Positions 35,724 through 44,280 of a stretch of DNA of 64,000 nucleotides are shown here, piece by piece. Both the position numbers and the translations under genes were made by a program. A model generated the notes under the pieces. That model saw only the letters and a program-made list of their open reading frames with translations, was not told the origin of the DNA and did no database searches. How positions within the stretch are numbered: position 1 is the first letter of the stretch; every line of letters starts with the position of its first letter. The stretch is taken from the NCBI RefSeq assembly GCF_010728725.1, contig NZ_AP022606.1:1426001-1490000 (forward strand), in the 5' to 3' direction. Source of the DNA: Mycobacterium branderi (GTDB lineage: Bacteria > Actinomycetota > Actinomycetes > Mycobacteriales > Mycobacteriaceae).

Positions 35724-36338
35724 CTACAGCGTAGCACAATCCTTGGAGACTCGTTTGACCGTCGCCAGCCAGGCCGGTGCACCGTCGTCGCCGTGAAACC
35801 GCGTGTGGATCCGCTCCGCGTCGAGGGCGATCACACTCCAACCGGCAGCGGGATTGAACGCCGCCGCGAGCTCGTCGCGACTGACCGGGTGCGGACCGGT
35901 GTCGGGCCCAATATCGCTGAAGCACAACACATATAGCGTGCCACCGGGCTCGATCACCGACGCCAGGCCGACCGCATACTGCTGCCGCTCGTTGTCGTCG
36001 AAGGTGTGGAACAGCCCGCAGTCGAGCACCGTCGTGAACCTGCGCCCCAAGCGCTGCAGCTGCAACGCATCCGCCGCGACGAACTCGACGTCTAGGCCAC
36101 GCTCATGCGCCTTCTTCCGCGCCATCGCCAGGGCGGTCTCCGCCACGTCAATGCCCAGAACCGGTAACCCGAGCGCGGCCACATGCAGAGCGTTCTCGCC
36201 GGTGCCGCAGCCGGCGTCGAGCACCGCACCGACGAACGCGCCTGCGGATGCCAGCCGCGCTATTGCGGGCTGCGGACGACCGATATCCCACGGCGCCGGG
36301 CCGTCGCGATACGACGCGTCCCACGGCCGCCCGCTCAT
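35724..36338 (-). CDS. Class I SAM-dependent methyltransferase
   Basis: A 204-residue protein starting MSGRPWDASYRDGPAPWDIGRPQPAI, the opening of TehB/thiopurine-type methyltransferases. Motif I is VLDAGCGTGENALHVA, followed by LGIDVAETALAMAR and TVLDCGLFHTFDD. It may methylate small hydrophobic toxicants. Stop 3 bp before vapB. It follows a VOC gene in the same direction with a 14-bp gap. Confidence 0.86.
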   Translation of the reverse strand: MSGRPWDASYRDGPAPWDIGRPQPAIARLASAGAFVGAVLDAGCGTGENALHVAALGLPVLGIDVAETALAMARKKAHERGLDVEFVAADALQLQRLGRRFTTVLDCGLFHTFDDNERQQYAVGLASVIEPGGTLYVLCFSDIGPDTGPHPVSRDELAAAFNPAAGWSVIALDAERIHTRFHGDDGAPAWLATVKRVSKDCATL

Positions 36339-36352
36339 CCGTTCGTGACTGG

Positions 36353-36748
36353 TCAGCGCGGTTCGCCGGCGTAGTCGCCGAATGACCACAAGTTGCCCTC
36401 GGGATCGCGGACGGTGAATTCGTTTGCGCCGTAGTCGGTTTTGCACAGCGGACGAACGATGTCGGCCTTGTGCGACAGCACGCGCTCGTAGAGGCGATCC
36501 GGATCGCTGGTGACGACGTAGCCCCCGGCGGTCCCCGGTTCCCGGCACCACTCGGCGCCGGGCTTGTAGCTGCCCAGCATGATGCCGCCGCTGCCCTCCG
36601 GCCACTGCAATTCCGCGTGGTCGACCCGGTCCCCGTCGCCGTAACGTGCCGTCACTACGAAACCGAATGTGTCGACGTAGTAGTCGATCAGCTTGGGCGC
36701 GTTATGCGCCTGCAGTGTCAACCAGACCGTTGGATTCGAAGTAGTCAT
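36353..36748 (-). CDS. VOC (glyoxalase/bleomycin-resistance) family protein
   Basis: A 131-residue VOC protein (MTTSNPTVWLTLQAHNAPKLIDYYVDTFGF), with the second beta-alpha-beta-beta-beta half ending VRDPEGNLWSFGDY. The family binds a metal and handles small molecules (glyoxalase, resistance, dioxygenase); the role is unknown. The ATG at 36748 lies inside the 3' end of the AraC gene (47-bp overlap), which implies tight co-expression. The AraC-VOC pairing is common in actinobacteria and suggests local control. Confidence 0.85.
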   Translation of the reverse strand: MTTSNPTVWLTLQAHNAPKLIDYYVDTFGFVVTARYGDGDRVDHAELQWPEGSGGIMLGSYKPGAEWCREPGTAGGYVVTSDPDRLYERVLSHKADIVRPLCKTDYGANEFTVRDPEGNLWSFGDYAGEPR

Positions 36749-37616
36749 GCTCCCACTGTGACGCCCAGGAGTGCCCGCCGTCTTGGATGTTTCGGAACTC
36801 CGCGGCCAGCCAGGCGCGCGGCGGTGCACCGGCGAACTGAACGAATTCCCGGGTCAGATGCGCCTGGTCGCAATAACCGGTGTCGGCCGCAACCGCCGCC
36901 AGGTCGACCCGGCCGTGCGTGCGCGCCGACGCCGCGATTGCCGCAAACGCGTGCTGGAATCGCATCAGCCTCGACACCGTCTTCGGGGACCTGCCGACCT
37001 CCCGCTGGAACAGCGTGGTCAGATGGCGAGTGCTCACTCCGACCCGATCGGCCAACGCGCCCACCGGCATTCGGCCCCGGGTGCGCTCCAGCAGTCGCCA
37101 CGCGTAGGCGACCTCGGGCCGCACCGTCACACCGTCGCGGCGCCGGCGGGCGTCCACAAGGTAGTCGGCGACGGCGGCGAACACGGCGGGCCAGTCGCGC
37201 GCTTCGGCGGCACGCTCGGGTAGCTCGGCCGCGGGCCGACCAAGCACGTCGACGCCGTCGAAGCCGGTGACGGGCAGCTCGGCCGCGGGCACACCGAACA
37301 GGGCCCGAGACGCCAACGGATGCACGGCCAGTTGCACACCCGCCTGACCGGGACGCTGCCGCACATGGCTCGCCCGCACATGCAGGCCGCCGAGGACCAG
37401 CGGGTTGGGCCGGGCGGCGGGCAGCGCGTCCGCAGTTTCGGCCGCCTCCACCCCGTCGTCAAGGCTGACGATGAACGTCAACGTCGACGACGGCATGCCG
37501 GTGTGCACCGCCTCGGGCACATCCAGCGCGCGGTAGCCCACCATCGAGATGACGCCGGGCGCGCTGTGCGGCGGCGCCGTCACGTACTCCCAGCTGCGCT
37601 GCGTTTCGTCGGCCAT
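36702..37616 (-). CDS. AraC-family transcriptional regulator
   Basis: A 304-residue regulator with an N-terminal sensing region and a C-terminal double HTH. The first HTH is VGALADRVGVSTRHLTTLFQREVG and the second is DLAAVAADTGYCDQAHLTREF followed by APPRAW. It overlaps the downstream VOC gene. The ATG at 37616 (MADETQRSW) was chosen; a GTG three codons upstream is possible. It probably regulates the VOC gene and methyltransferase. Confidence 0.85.
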   Translation of the reverse strand: MADETQRSWEYVTAPPHSAPGVISMVGYRALDVPEAVHTGMPSSTLTFIVSLDDGVEAAETADALPAARPNPLVLGGLHVRASHVRQRPGQAGVQLAVHPLASRALFGVPAAELPVTGFDGVDVLGRPAAELPERAAEARDWPAVFAAVADYLVDARRRRDGVTVRPEVAYAWRLLERTRGRMPVGALADRVGVSTRHLTTLFQREVGRSPKTVSRLMRFQHAFAAIAASARTHGRVDLAAVAADTGYCDQAHLTREFVQFAGAPPRAWLAAEFRNIQDGGHSWASQWEHDYFESNGLVDTAGA

Positions 37617-37627
37617 CACCGACAACG

Positions 37628-38533
37628 CTAGCGCTGCGCGTTGTCGTCAAGGCCCGTTCGCAGCAACTCCCAGGCCAGACGCCGGGCGTCCGCCGCTCTG
37701 GCATGCATGAGCCGCTGCACCGGCGGGATCGGATTGGGTTCGGGCGCATGGCCTTCGATGACCGCCACCTGAATGTCCTGTGCCACCTGGACGGCCATCA
37801 CCGCCGCCTCGTTGACCCGGTCGAGTGCGTAATGCAGGCGGTCGTCCTCGACCAGCAGATGCGCGTTGGCGAGCTCGATCGAGAAGTCGTTCACGACTTG
37901 GCCGATCTGCTCGAAGACCGGGTTCATTGCCAGTTCCCGCTCGTCGCGGTCCTCGATACGCAGCAGCCTCGCGGCCTGGTTCCACAGCGTCGCCAGCATT
38001 TGGGTGTGCGCGCCGACGGCGCGCGACACCTCGATCATCGCTTGCTTCTGGAGTCGCTTGAGCAGGTGCATACGCTCGACGCGGGCCAGCTCGCGTTGAG
38101 CCTCCATCTCGGCGCGATGCAGGGTCTGCTTGGCTTCCATCTCCTCCTGGTGCAGCCGGCGCGTGATGGCGACTTCACGCGCTGAGCGCTCCTCGGCGGC
38201 GACGAGCTCCCGCCGGAGTCGTTCGGCGGCTTCGGCCACCTTCTGCGACGCATGGCGCTGGATGGTGGCGGTCTGCCACAGCGATACCAGGACGACGGCG
38301 AAGACCACGGCGCCGAAGAACCACTCGGCCTTGGATCCGCTCTCGCCGGGACCAAGAAAGATGAACCACGCGATGGCCACGGCACCGACGGCGCCGCAGG
38401 CCAGCCAGGCGAAACCGAGTCCACCGAACCCGCGGCCGGCCGGCTCGGTTCGTGGTGTCGGCCTCGCCGAGCCGTTCACCTCGCCGGGCGGTCGTGGCCC
38501 GGCGGGTCGGGCAGATTGCGTAAGTCCGGGCAC
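37628..38533 (-). CDS. Membrane protein with long coiled coil, unknown function
   Basis: A 301-residue protein with a GTG start. A proline/arginine-rich N-terminus is followed by two transmembrane helices (about 37-60 and 70-88). A charged coiled coil rich in Glu, Arg and Ala covers about 95-165 (QKVAEAAERLRRELVAAEER, MEAKQTLHRAEMEAQRELA), and a helical C-terminal domain ends the protein. It resembles actinobacterial membrane-anchored scaffold-like proteins, but no family was recognised. Confidence 0.7.
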   Translation of the reverse strand: MPGLTQSARPAGPRPPGEVNGSARPTPRTEPAGRGFGGLGFAWLACGAVGAVAIAWFIFLGPGESGSKAEWFFGAVVFAVVLVSLWQTATIQRHASQKVAEAAERLRRELVAAEERSAREVAITRRLHQEEMEAKQTLHRAEMEAQRELARVERMHLLKRLQKQAMIEVSRAVGAHTQMLATLWNQAARLLRIEDRDERELAMNPVFEQIGQVVNDFSIELANAHLLVEDDRLHYALDRVNEAAVMAVQVAQDIQVAVIEGHAPEPNPIPPVQRLMHARAADARRLAWELLRTGLDDNAQR

Positions 38534-38709
38534 CTGGCCTCCCTTCCGTCCGAGCAGTCCGGCAATGCGGCTTCAGACTAAAGGCGCTCGGTTACGGCGA
38601 CACCGCTCGGCCCCTCCGCCGACCGTCGCTCGCGGTGTACGCCGTGCGCGCGGACCGCTAACCTCGATTGCACCGCTCACGGAATTGACCGATGAAGAAT
38701 TGAGGGACC

Positions 38710-39234
38710 GTGGGACAACCCGCGCCACACGAAGGGGAATCGTCCGTCATCGTCAGCCTTTCCGAGGCTGCGATCCACATGCATGCGGCCGCGATCGAGG
38801 CGTTGCCGTCGCCGACCGACAAGACGTTTCACAAGCGTGCGAGCGTCGTTTTGTCCGGCATGCGGAAGTTGCGGGCGGCGCTGACCGAAGCAGCGGGCCG
38901 CAGCAGGTCCTCACCGATGGTGATCATGGCGCTCAGCGACGTGCGGCGCCGCTACGACGAACTGATGACCCGCGCCGCCGCCGCGCCGGGATCGAGCCTG
39001 GGCCAGCAGCTGTATGCCGCCCGTATCCGGGCCAAGTTGTCCGCCCGGGAAGTGGCCAACGGCAGGGGCCTGCGCGCCGAGCTGGTCGACGATCTCGAGG
39101 CCGGGGAAATCCCCACGCAGGAGGAAGCGGCGAAGGTCCGGGATCTGATCGCTGCCCTCGGCGGCGTGCCCACGCCCGAGCATCACGAAGCCACTGCAGT
39201 CGATGCCGCGCTTGTTTCCACCGACGCCGGCTAG
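38710..39234 (+). CDS. HTH (XRE-like) DNA-binding protein
   Basis: A 174-residue protein with a GTG start. A helical N-terminal region is followed by a C-terminal XRE-like HTH at about 95-150 (LGQQLYAARIRAKLSAREVANGRGLRAELVDDLEAGEIPTQEEAAKVRDLIAAL), recognisable by the QQL..AR...LS..E.A pattern. Target unknown. It is divergent from the coiled-coil membrane protein, 176 bp apart, and may control it. Confidence 0.7.
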   Translation: MGQPAPHEGESSVIVSLSEAAIHMHAAAIEALPSPTDKTFHKRASVVLSGMRKLRAALTEAAGRSRSSPMVIMALSDVRRRYDELMTRAAAAPGSSLGQQLYAARIRAKLSAREVANGRGLRAELVDDLEAGEIPTQEEAAKVRDLIAALGGVPTPEHHEATAVDAALVSTDAG

Positions 39235-39284
39235 CGTGGCTATGACGTCAGTCAGCGCTGCCAACGCCCCTTTACCCTGATCTC

Positions 39285-39551
39285 GTGGCCAGCAAGCAAA
39301 TTCCCGGTGGGGTGGTCCACGAGTTGCCCGCAGACCTGCGCAAGGCGCTGATCGGCAACACCACAGCATTGGCTGCGTGGAAGGACATCACGCCGTTGGC
39401 GCGCAACGAGTTCATCTGCTGGGTCGAGGACGCCAAGCAACAGAAGACTCGCGAGCGCCGGATCCGCCGGACCCAGGAAGAGCTGGAAGAAGGCCTGCGC
39501 AGGCCGTGCTGTTGGCCTGGGTGCAAGCACCGCGAGCGGACCGGCAAGTAG
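39285..39551 (+). CDS. YdeI/OmpD-associated family small protein
   Basis: An 88-residue protein matching the C-terminal YdeI/OmpD-associated domain (LRKALIGNTTALAAWKDITPLARNEFICWVEDAKQQKTRERRIRRT), ending RPCCWPGCKHRERTGK with three cysteines. The family has been linked to bacteriocin or envelope-stress protection in enteric bacteria; the role here is unknown. Its stop abuts the convergent P450 gene with no spacer. Confidence 0.8.
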   Translation: MASKQIPGGVVHELPADLRKALIGNTTALAAWKDITPLARNEFICWVEDAKQQKTRERRIRRTQEELEEGLRRPCCWPGCKHRERTGK

Positions 39552-40748
39552 CTACTTGGTCTTGACCGGTAGCTGCGCCCACCCCCGCACACTGGATGTG
39601 TGTGCCCGTCTCGCGTTGTCGTAGTCGACGTCCCAGTCGGTCCATCGCTTGAGGACTTCTTCGAAGGCGATCCGCGCCTCGAGGCGCGCCAGCGCCGAAC
39701 CCAGGCAGAAATGCAATCCGTGGCCGAAGCTCAAATGCCCGCCCTTGCGGTGGATGTCGTAGCGGTCGGCATCCGGGAAGCGTGTTTCGTCACGATTGGC
39801 GGACCCGTTGAGCAACAACATATTGGACCCCTCGGCCACCGTCTGCCCGTAAAGCTCAGTGTCGCAAGCGACGTAGCGCGCCTGCACGGGTGACGGCGCC
39901 TCGTAGCGCAACGTCTCCTCCACCGCGGACGGAATCAGCGACGGGTCGGCGACGAGTTCACGGCGCTGATCGGGATGTTCCCCCAGCAGTTGGCCCATGA
40001 ACCCGATCAGCCGGGCGGTCGTTTCGTTGCCGGCGCCAGCGATCATCGCGGTGTAGGCGAGAACTTCGGTGCGGTCGAGCGGTCGCGTGGATCCGTCGGG
40101 TTCTTCGAGGTGCGCGTTGAGTAGCTCCGTCATCAGGTCGTCGGAAGGATGGGTGGCCCGCCACTCGATGTATTCGGCAAACATCGCGATGGTGTCCTCA
40201 AACACCGTGGGGCTCACGCTTTCCCGTCGTTCACCGAGTGAAATGTTCTTGTCGGTGCGATCACGGATCAGCTGCTGACCCTCCTCCGGAATGCCGAGCA
40301 GATAGCCGATGGTGCGCATCGGCATGATCGCCCCGAGATCGGCGACGAAGTCGAAGCCGTCCCGATCGCGCAGCGGATCCAGTGCACGCGAACAGAAGTC
40401 GCGCACTAACCCTTCGACGGACAGCATCCGTCGAGGGGTGAACACACCCGACAACAAGCGCCGGTGCAAGTCGTGCAAGGGTGGATCCTCGAACAGCAAG
40501 ATCCCTGGCGGCACCTCGATGCCACTGAACAAGATGTCTGCGGTGGTGCCGCGGCCGGAACGGTACGTCTGCCAGTCGGGCAGCGCACGGACGACGTCGT
40601 CGTAGCGACTCAGCGCATAAAAGCTGTACTTGTCGTTGAAGTACAACGGGGCCTCGGCGCGCATCCGTTGCCAGACCGGATAGGGATCGTCGTCGATGCC
40701 CAGGTCGAACGGGTCGTAGTACAAGTCCACGGTCTGGTCTGTCCTCAT
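39552..40748 (-). CDS. Cytochrome P450
   Basis: A 398-residue P450. The I-helix is IAGAGNETTARLIG (acid/Thr pair modified to GNET), the ExxR motif is EETLR, and the heme loop is FGHGLHFCLG with proximal Cys348. The CYP family number cannot be assigned by eye. The ATG at 40748 overlaps the stop of the AveC-like gene (ATGA), although the frame is open another 61 codons upstream. It likely hydroxylates a lipid or polyketide-like substrate together with the AveC-like protein. Confidence 0.92.
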   Translation of the reverse strand: MRTDQTVDLYYDPFDLGIDDDPYPVWQRMRAEAPLYFNDKYSFYALSRYDDVVRALPDWQTYRSGRGTTADILFSGIEVPPGILLFEDPPLHDLHRRLLSGVFTPRRMLSVEGLVRDFCSRALDPLRDRDGFDFVADLGAIMPMRTIGYLLGIPEEGQQLIRDRTDKNISLGERRESVSPTVFEDTIAMFAEYIEWRATHPSDDLMTELLNAHLEEPDGSTRPLDRTEVLAYTAMIAGAGNETTARLIGFMGQLLGEHPDQRRELVADPSLIPSAVEETLRYEAPSPVQARYVACDTELYGQTVAEGSNMLLLNGSANRDETRFPDADRYDIHRKGGHLSFGHGLHFCLGSALARLEARIAFEEVLKRWTDWDVDYDNARRAHTSSVRGWAQLPVKTK

Positions 40749-41530
40749 TGCGGTTGGTTGGGTACGCCCGGAAACAGCGGCGCCGTCGGCCCCGCGGTCA
40801 CCCAGCCGCCCAGCTTCGTTACGAGATGGGGTGCGAAAACCGCGCCGTAGAGCAGGTTTCCGACGACGATCACTGCGGCGATGGACAGCGCCGACGCCTG
40901 CAGGCGGTTGGTCGATTTGCGATCGGCCCACATCTCGATGACATTGCGTCCTTTTAAATCCGTGCGTCCCAGCAAGTAGGTGAACACCATCATCTGCACA
41001 CCCATCGCCAACGAGTCATAAAGCGGGTACTGGTACTTGGTGCCCTCTGACAGCGCAAGGCCGGGAATCACGTAGCCGTAGTGGAAGATGCCCAGCCGTG
41101 CGCCCAGGACGGCGTTGAAGAACAAGGCCCAGCAGAATCCGACGACGAGCCCGACGCTCAGAAGCGTGATCGGCCTGCGCCAGTGCAACTTTACGCTCAG
41201 CCATCGCCCTGCCGCGGCGCCGATTACTGCTGGCAGCACGAAGTACGACATGTAGCCAACGGGCACCGCCGACGGTAGCCCGCCCCAGGTCATGTTCAAC
41301 GGCCACCAGGACGGCATGCGCGGAAGGGCGGGCGGAAACTGCGCGTACATCGCCCAGTCGTAGGGCGCCTCGATCCAAGAAAAGGAAATCGCGGAGACGC
41401 ACAGCAGCAGCAGCGGGTGTAGCCGGCGACGACGAATGCTCAGATACAGCCCGATCGCCAAGAACGAGAGACCGCCGATGTAGGCGAAGGCGATGCCCGC
41501 TTTCAGCAACGGCGTCAGCTGGCCGCTCAT
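40745..41530 (-). CDS. AveC-like (spirocyclase family) membrane protein
   Basis: A 261-residue multi-spanning protein with about seven hydrophobic helices. It contains the characteristic polar-aromatic stretches WIEAPYDWAMYAQFPPALPR and WPLNMTWGGLPSAVPVGYMSYF. These recall AveC, which acts in avermectin spiroketal formation, and the many mycobacterial proteins annotated spirocyclase AveC family next to P450 genes. No matching polyketide synthase is nearby, so the substrate is unknown. Coupled by ATGA overlaps on both sides. Confidence 0.7.
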   Translation of the reverse strand: MSGQLTPLLKAGIAFAYIGGLSFLAIGLYLSIRRRRLHPLLLLCVSAISFSWIEAPYDWAMYAQFPPALPRMPSWWPLNMTWGGLPSAVPVGYMSYFVLPAVIGAAAGRWLSVKLHWRRPITLLSVGLVVGFCWALFFNAVLGARLGIFHYGYVIPGLALSEGTKYQYPLYDSLAMGVQMMVFTYLLGRTDLKGRNVIEMWADRKSTNRLQASALSIAAVIVVGNLLYGAVFAPHLVTKLGGWVTAGPTAPLFPGVPNQPQ

Positions 41531-41643
41531 CGGTCGCGTTCTTGGTCGACCGCTCGCCGCGCTTCGGGATCGAAGTAGATGACCGCGCCGAAGATCAAGG
41601 CGATCAGGCCGAACAACGTGCCGAGCATGATGACCGCACCCAC
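41527..41643 (-). CDS. Small single-span membrane protein
   Basis: A short frame ending at 41527 encodes MGAVIMLGTLFGLIALIFGA plus a charged tail (VIYFDPEARRAVDQERDR): one transmembrane helix, 38 residues from the GTG at 41643, with GGAAGGGG upstream. An alternative GTG at 41688 lies inside the palindrome. The stop overlaps the AveC-like start (ATGA), which supports it as the first gene of the operon. Possibly an assembly partner of the AveC-like protein. Confidence 0.55.
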   Translation of the reverse strand: MGAVIMLGTLFGLIALIFGAVIYFDPEARRAVDQERDR

Positions 41644-41677
41644 TAACCACGCCCCTTCCAGCGACCAACCGGCTTGG

Positions 41678-41697
41678 AAGATAGTGGACACTATCTT
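41678..41697. promoter_or_regulatory. 20-bp palindromic TetR operator
   Basis: AAGATAGTGGACACTATCTT has 9-bp perfect arms around a 2-bp centre. It lies between the divergent TetR gene (41764) and the small-protein/AveC/P450 operon, close to the latter's start, where a bound TetR dimer would block transcription. Confidence 0.8.
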
Positions 41698-41763
41698 AAG
41701 GAGAATTTCAACGGCGGCTATCTTCAAGCCGGTAACCCGGCGCGGTTTGAGGAGTCGACAACG

Positions 41764-42405
41764 ATGCCCCAGCGACCAACCGCCAAGAGCCCGGCAACGC
41801 GCCGCCCTCGCGGTGCGCCGCGCACACTTTTGCTCGACGCTGCCCGTGACCTGTTCGCCCGCCGCGACTACCGCAGCACCACCACCCGCGAAATCGCCGA
41901 GGCCGCCGGCGTCACCGAGCACCTGCTCTTTCGTCACTTCGGCTCGAAGGCAGGCCTGTTTCGGGAAGCGCTGGTCCTGCCCTTCACCAGCTTCGTCGAC
42001 GAATTCCGCAGCACGTGGCAGTCGGTCGTCCCAGAGGAAACCGACGAGGAGGAGTTGGCCCGGCATTTCGTCGGGCACCTGTACGACGTCCTGGTGGAAC
42101 ATCGCGGCCTTCTGCTCACGCTCGTCGCCTCGGAGACACTCAGCGAGGAGGAAATGGCCGACGCGGGCATCGCCGACATCCGGCGGGCATTCACGGTGCT
42201 CGGCCAGATCAGCGCCCAAGGCATGCACCTGCGTGGGATGCGCTCGAGCCAGCCGGACCTGCCGGCCCACTCGACGGTGGCGATGATCGCCGGCATGGCT
42301 GCGTTGCGGTCGACGTACTTCGGCGCCAAGCCGCCGTCGCGGGACGCGATCGTGGAGGAACTGGTCCAGGCGATTCTGCACGGGTTCCTGCACAGGCACG
42401 AGTGA
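41764..42405 (+). CDS. TetR-family transcriptional regulator
   Basis: A 213-residue TetR protein starting MPQRPTAKSPATRRPRGAPR, with the HTH at about 22-65 (LDAARDLFARRDYRSTTTREIAEAAGVTEHLLFRHFGSKAGLF). The ATG at 41764 gives a standard N-terminus; the open frame upstream runs across the palindrome. Probably the repressor of the divergent P450/AveC operon, acting at 41678-41697. Confidence 0.9.
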   Translation: MPQRPTAKSPATRRPRGAPRTLLLDAARDLFARRDYRSTTTREIAEAAGVTEHLLFRHFGSKAGLFREALVLPFTSFVDEFRSTWQSVVPEETDEEELARHFVGHLYDVLVEHRGLLLTLVASETLSEEEMADAGIADIRRAFTVLGQISAQGMHLRGMRSSQPDLPAHSTVAMIAGMAALRSTYFGAKPPSRDAIVEELVQAILHGFLHRHE

Positions 42406-42543
42406 CTACCGTCTAATGCTCCGCGTGCCAATGCGATTCGTCGGCACATCCGGATTGACGGCATCTAGATCGCTTGGGGCCGTCGGTGTTTGCTCGACGC
42501 GAGCTGTAGTAGACAACTGGCTAATAACTGAGATTGCCACGGT

Positions 42544-42559
42544 GTGTCCTCGAGGACAC
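42544..42559. promoter_or_regulatory. 16-bp perfect palindrome before the M15-like gene
   Basis: GTGTCCTCGAGGACAC is fully self-complementary and ends 4 bp before the first candidate GTG start at 42564. It could be an operator or a 5' hairpin hiding the ribosome-binding site. No regulator gene is clearly linked. Confidence 0.5.
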
Positions 42560-42563
42560 TAAA

Positions 42564-43265
42564 GTGCTGTGCGTGGGCAGAGACGTGTTAGCCAACGGGC
42601 GGGGCCGCTGGTTGGCGATGGCTGGCCTGCTCGTCGTCTCTGCCGCCATGCTCTACGCCCAAAGCACCGAGACCCCCTGTTGCGCCAGGACTTCGGCAGC
42701 GGCTCAGGCCGCCCAGCCGAGCGCGCCGACAACTGCGACGCACGCCAACGATCCGGTCAAGCCGCACATCGCCACTCCCGCGGAAGTCGACATGCTGGCG
42801 GCAAGCGCACCCGCCACCGCCCAGAACTTCCAACTCGCGTTGCCCGCCGGCGTCGCGCCGGAATCAGGGTTACAGGTCAAGACGATTTGGGCGGCCCGGT
42901 CCATCAGCGTGCTGTTCCCGCAGATCAGGACCATTGGCGGGTACCGGCAGGACGCTTTGAAATGGCACCCCAACGGGTTGGCGATCGACGTGATGATCCC
43001 GAACTATCACTCCCCCGACGGCATCGAACTCGGCAACCAAATCGCCGGGTATGCCTTGGCGAATGCCAAACGATGGGGAGTGCTCCACGTGATCTGGCGG
43101 CAGAAGTTCTACCCGGGCATCGGCGCGCCCAGTTGGACGGCGGACTACGGCAACGAAACGCTCAACCACTACGACCACGTCCATATCGCCACCGACGGCG
43201 GCGGATACCCGACCGGGCACGAAACGTATTACATCGGCTCGATGAGTCCCGCGCCGCCGCAGTGA
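42564..43265 (+). CDS. Secreted M15-like (VldE/ARB_07466-type) cell-wall protein
   Basis: About 233 residues from the first GTG; GTGs at 42573 and further in are alternatives. A hydrophobic segment (WLAMAGLLVVSAAMLYA) acts as signal or anchor. A C-terminal domain with LKWHPNGLAIDVMIPNYHSPDG and HYDHVHIATDGGGYP follows. The His-x5-Asp and HxH pattern is that of the M15-like domain found in actinobacterial exported proteins. It may cut or bind peptidoglycan; activity is not proven. Confidence 0.75.
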   Translation: MLCVGRDVLANGRGRWLAMAGLLVVSAAMLYAQSTETPCCARTSAAAQAAQPSAPTTATHANDPVKPHIATPAEVDMLAASAPATAQNFQLALPAGVAPESGLQVKTIWAARSISVLFPQIRTIGGYRQDALKWHPNGLAIDVMIPNYHSPDGIELGNQIAGYALANAKRWGVLHVIWRQKFYPGIGAPSWTADYGNETLNHYDHVHIATDGGGYPTGHETYYIGSMSPAPPQ

Positions 43266-43352
43266 GCGATTCCTGACCCTTTGCCGGGTTTGCGGGCCTA
43301 TCCGAAAGTGGTAGTCACAGAGGTGACGATCCGTGATGACGGAAGGACCGCA

Positions 43353-44240
43353 GTGAACGAAGAACAACGCAACCTGATGGGCTCGGGACGTGGCTTCATC
43401 GCCGCGTTGGACCAGAGCGGCGGCAGCACGCCCAAGGCCTTGAAGCTCTACGGGATCTCGGAGGACAAGTACCACACTGAGGAGCAGATGTTCGATCTGA
43501 TCCATCAGATGCGTGCGCGGCTCATGTCGAGTCCCCGTTTTACTGGCGACAAGATCCTGGCGACCATCCTTTTCGAGCAGACCATGGACCGCACCATCAG
43601 CGGCGAGGACACCCCCGCGTTTCTGTGGAAGCAGAAGCACATCGTGCCGTTCGTCAAAGTGGACCAAGGGCTCGACGACGCCAAATACGGTGTGCAGCTG
43701 ATGAAGCCGATGACCAAGCTCGACTCGCTGTTGGAGCGGGCCGTCGAGAAGGGCATCTTCGGCACCAAGATGCGCTCGTTCATCGCCGAGCCGAACGAAG
43801 CCGGGATCAAGGCCATCGTCGACGAACAGTTCGAATACGGGCACAAGATCGCCGAGCGTGGACTCATGCCGATCCTCGAGCCCGAGGTGAGCATCAAATG
43901 CTCCGACAAGCCCCGAGCCGACAGGCTCCTGGTGGAGGCGCTTCAGGCGAAGCTCGACAAGCTCGACGCAGGCACCCAGGTCATGCTCAAGCTGACCTTG
44001 CCCGACGAGAACGACCTCTATGCGCCGCTGATCGAGCACCCTCGAGTCCTGCGCGTCGTCGCGCTGTCGGGCGGCTACAGCCTTGCCGAAAGCTGCACCA
44101 TCCTGGCGCGCTGCCACGGGCTCATCGCCAGCTTCTCCCGGGCCTTGACCGAAGGGCTGACTGTCGACCAGACCGACGAGGAATTCGACGAGAAGCTCGG
44201 CTCGAACATCGACGATATCTACCGTGCCTCGCTGACCTAG
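43353..44240 (+). CDS. fda: Class I fructose-bisphosphate aldolase
   Basis: A 295-residue aldolase of the staphylococcal Fda type: GFIAALDQSGGSTPKALKLYG, FVKVDQGL, EKGIFGTKMRS, PILEPEVSI, and VMLKLTLP carrying the Schiff-base lysine. It cleaves fructose-1,6-bisphosphate to two triose phosphates without a metal. Start GTG 43353 after GGAAGG. Mycobacteria normally rely on a class II enzyme, so this is a second isozyme. Monocistronic or with the small membrane protein downstream. Confidence 0.92.
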   Translation: MNEEQRNLMGSGRGFIAALDQSGGSTPKALKLYGISEDKYHTEEQMFDLIHQMRARLMSSPRFTGDKILATILFEQTMDRTISGEDTPAFLWKQKHIVPFVKVDQGLDDAKYGVQLMKPMTKLDSLLERAVEKGIFGTKMRSFIAEPNEAGIKAIVDEQFEYGHKIAERGLMPILEPEVSIKCSDKPRADRLLVEALQAKLDKLDAGTQVMLKLTLPDENDLYAPLIEHPRVLRVVALSGGYSLAESCTILARCHGLIASFSRALTEGLTVDQTDEEFDEKLGSNIDDIYRASLT

Positions 44241-44280
44241 TCGGTGTTAGGTTCGACCGCGACGCGAAGGAGGCTCAGTC

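Noticed and set aside
42406..42563. A tRNA-like or structured RNA in the gap before the M15-like gene
   Set aside because: No cloverleaf arms or anticodon stem could be drawn; only the 16-bp palindrome stands out.
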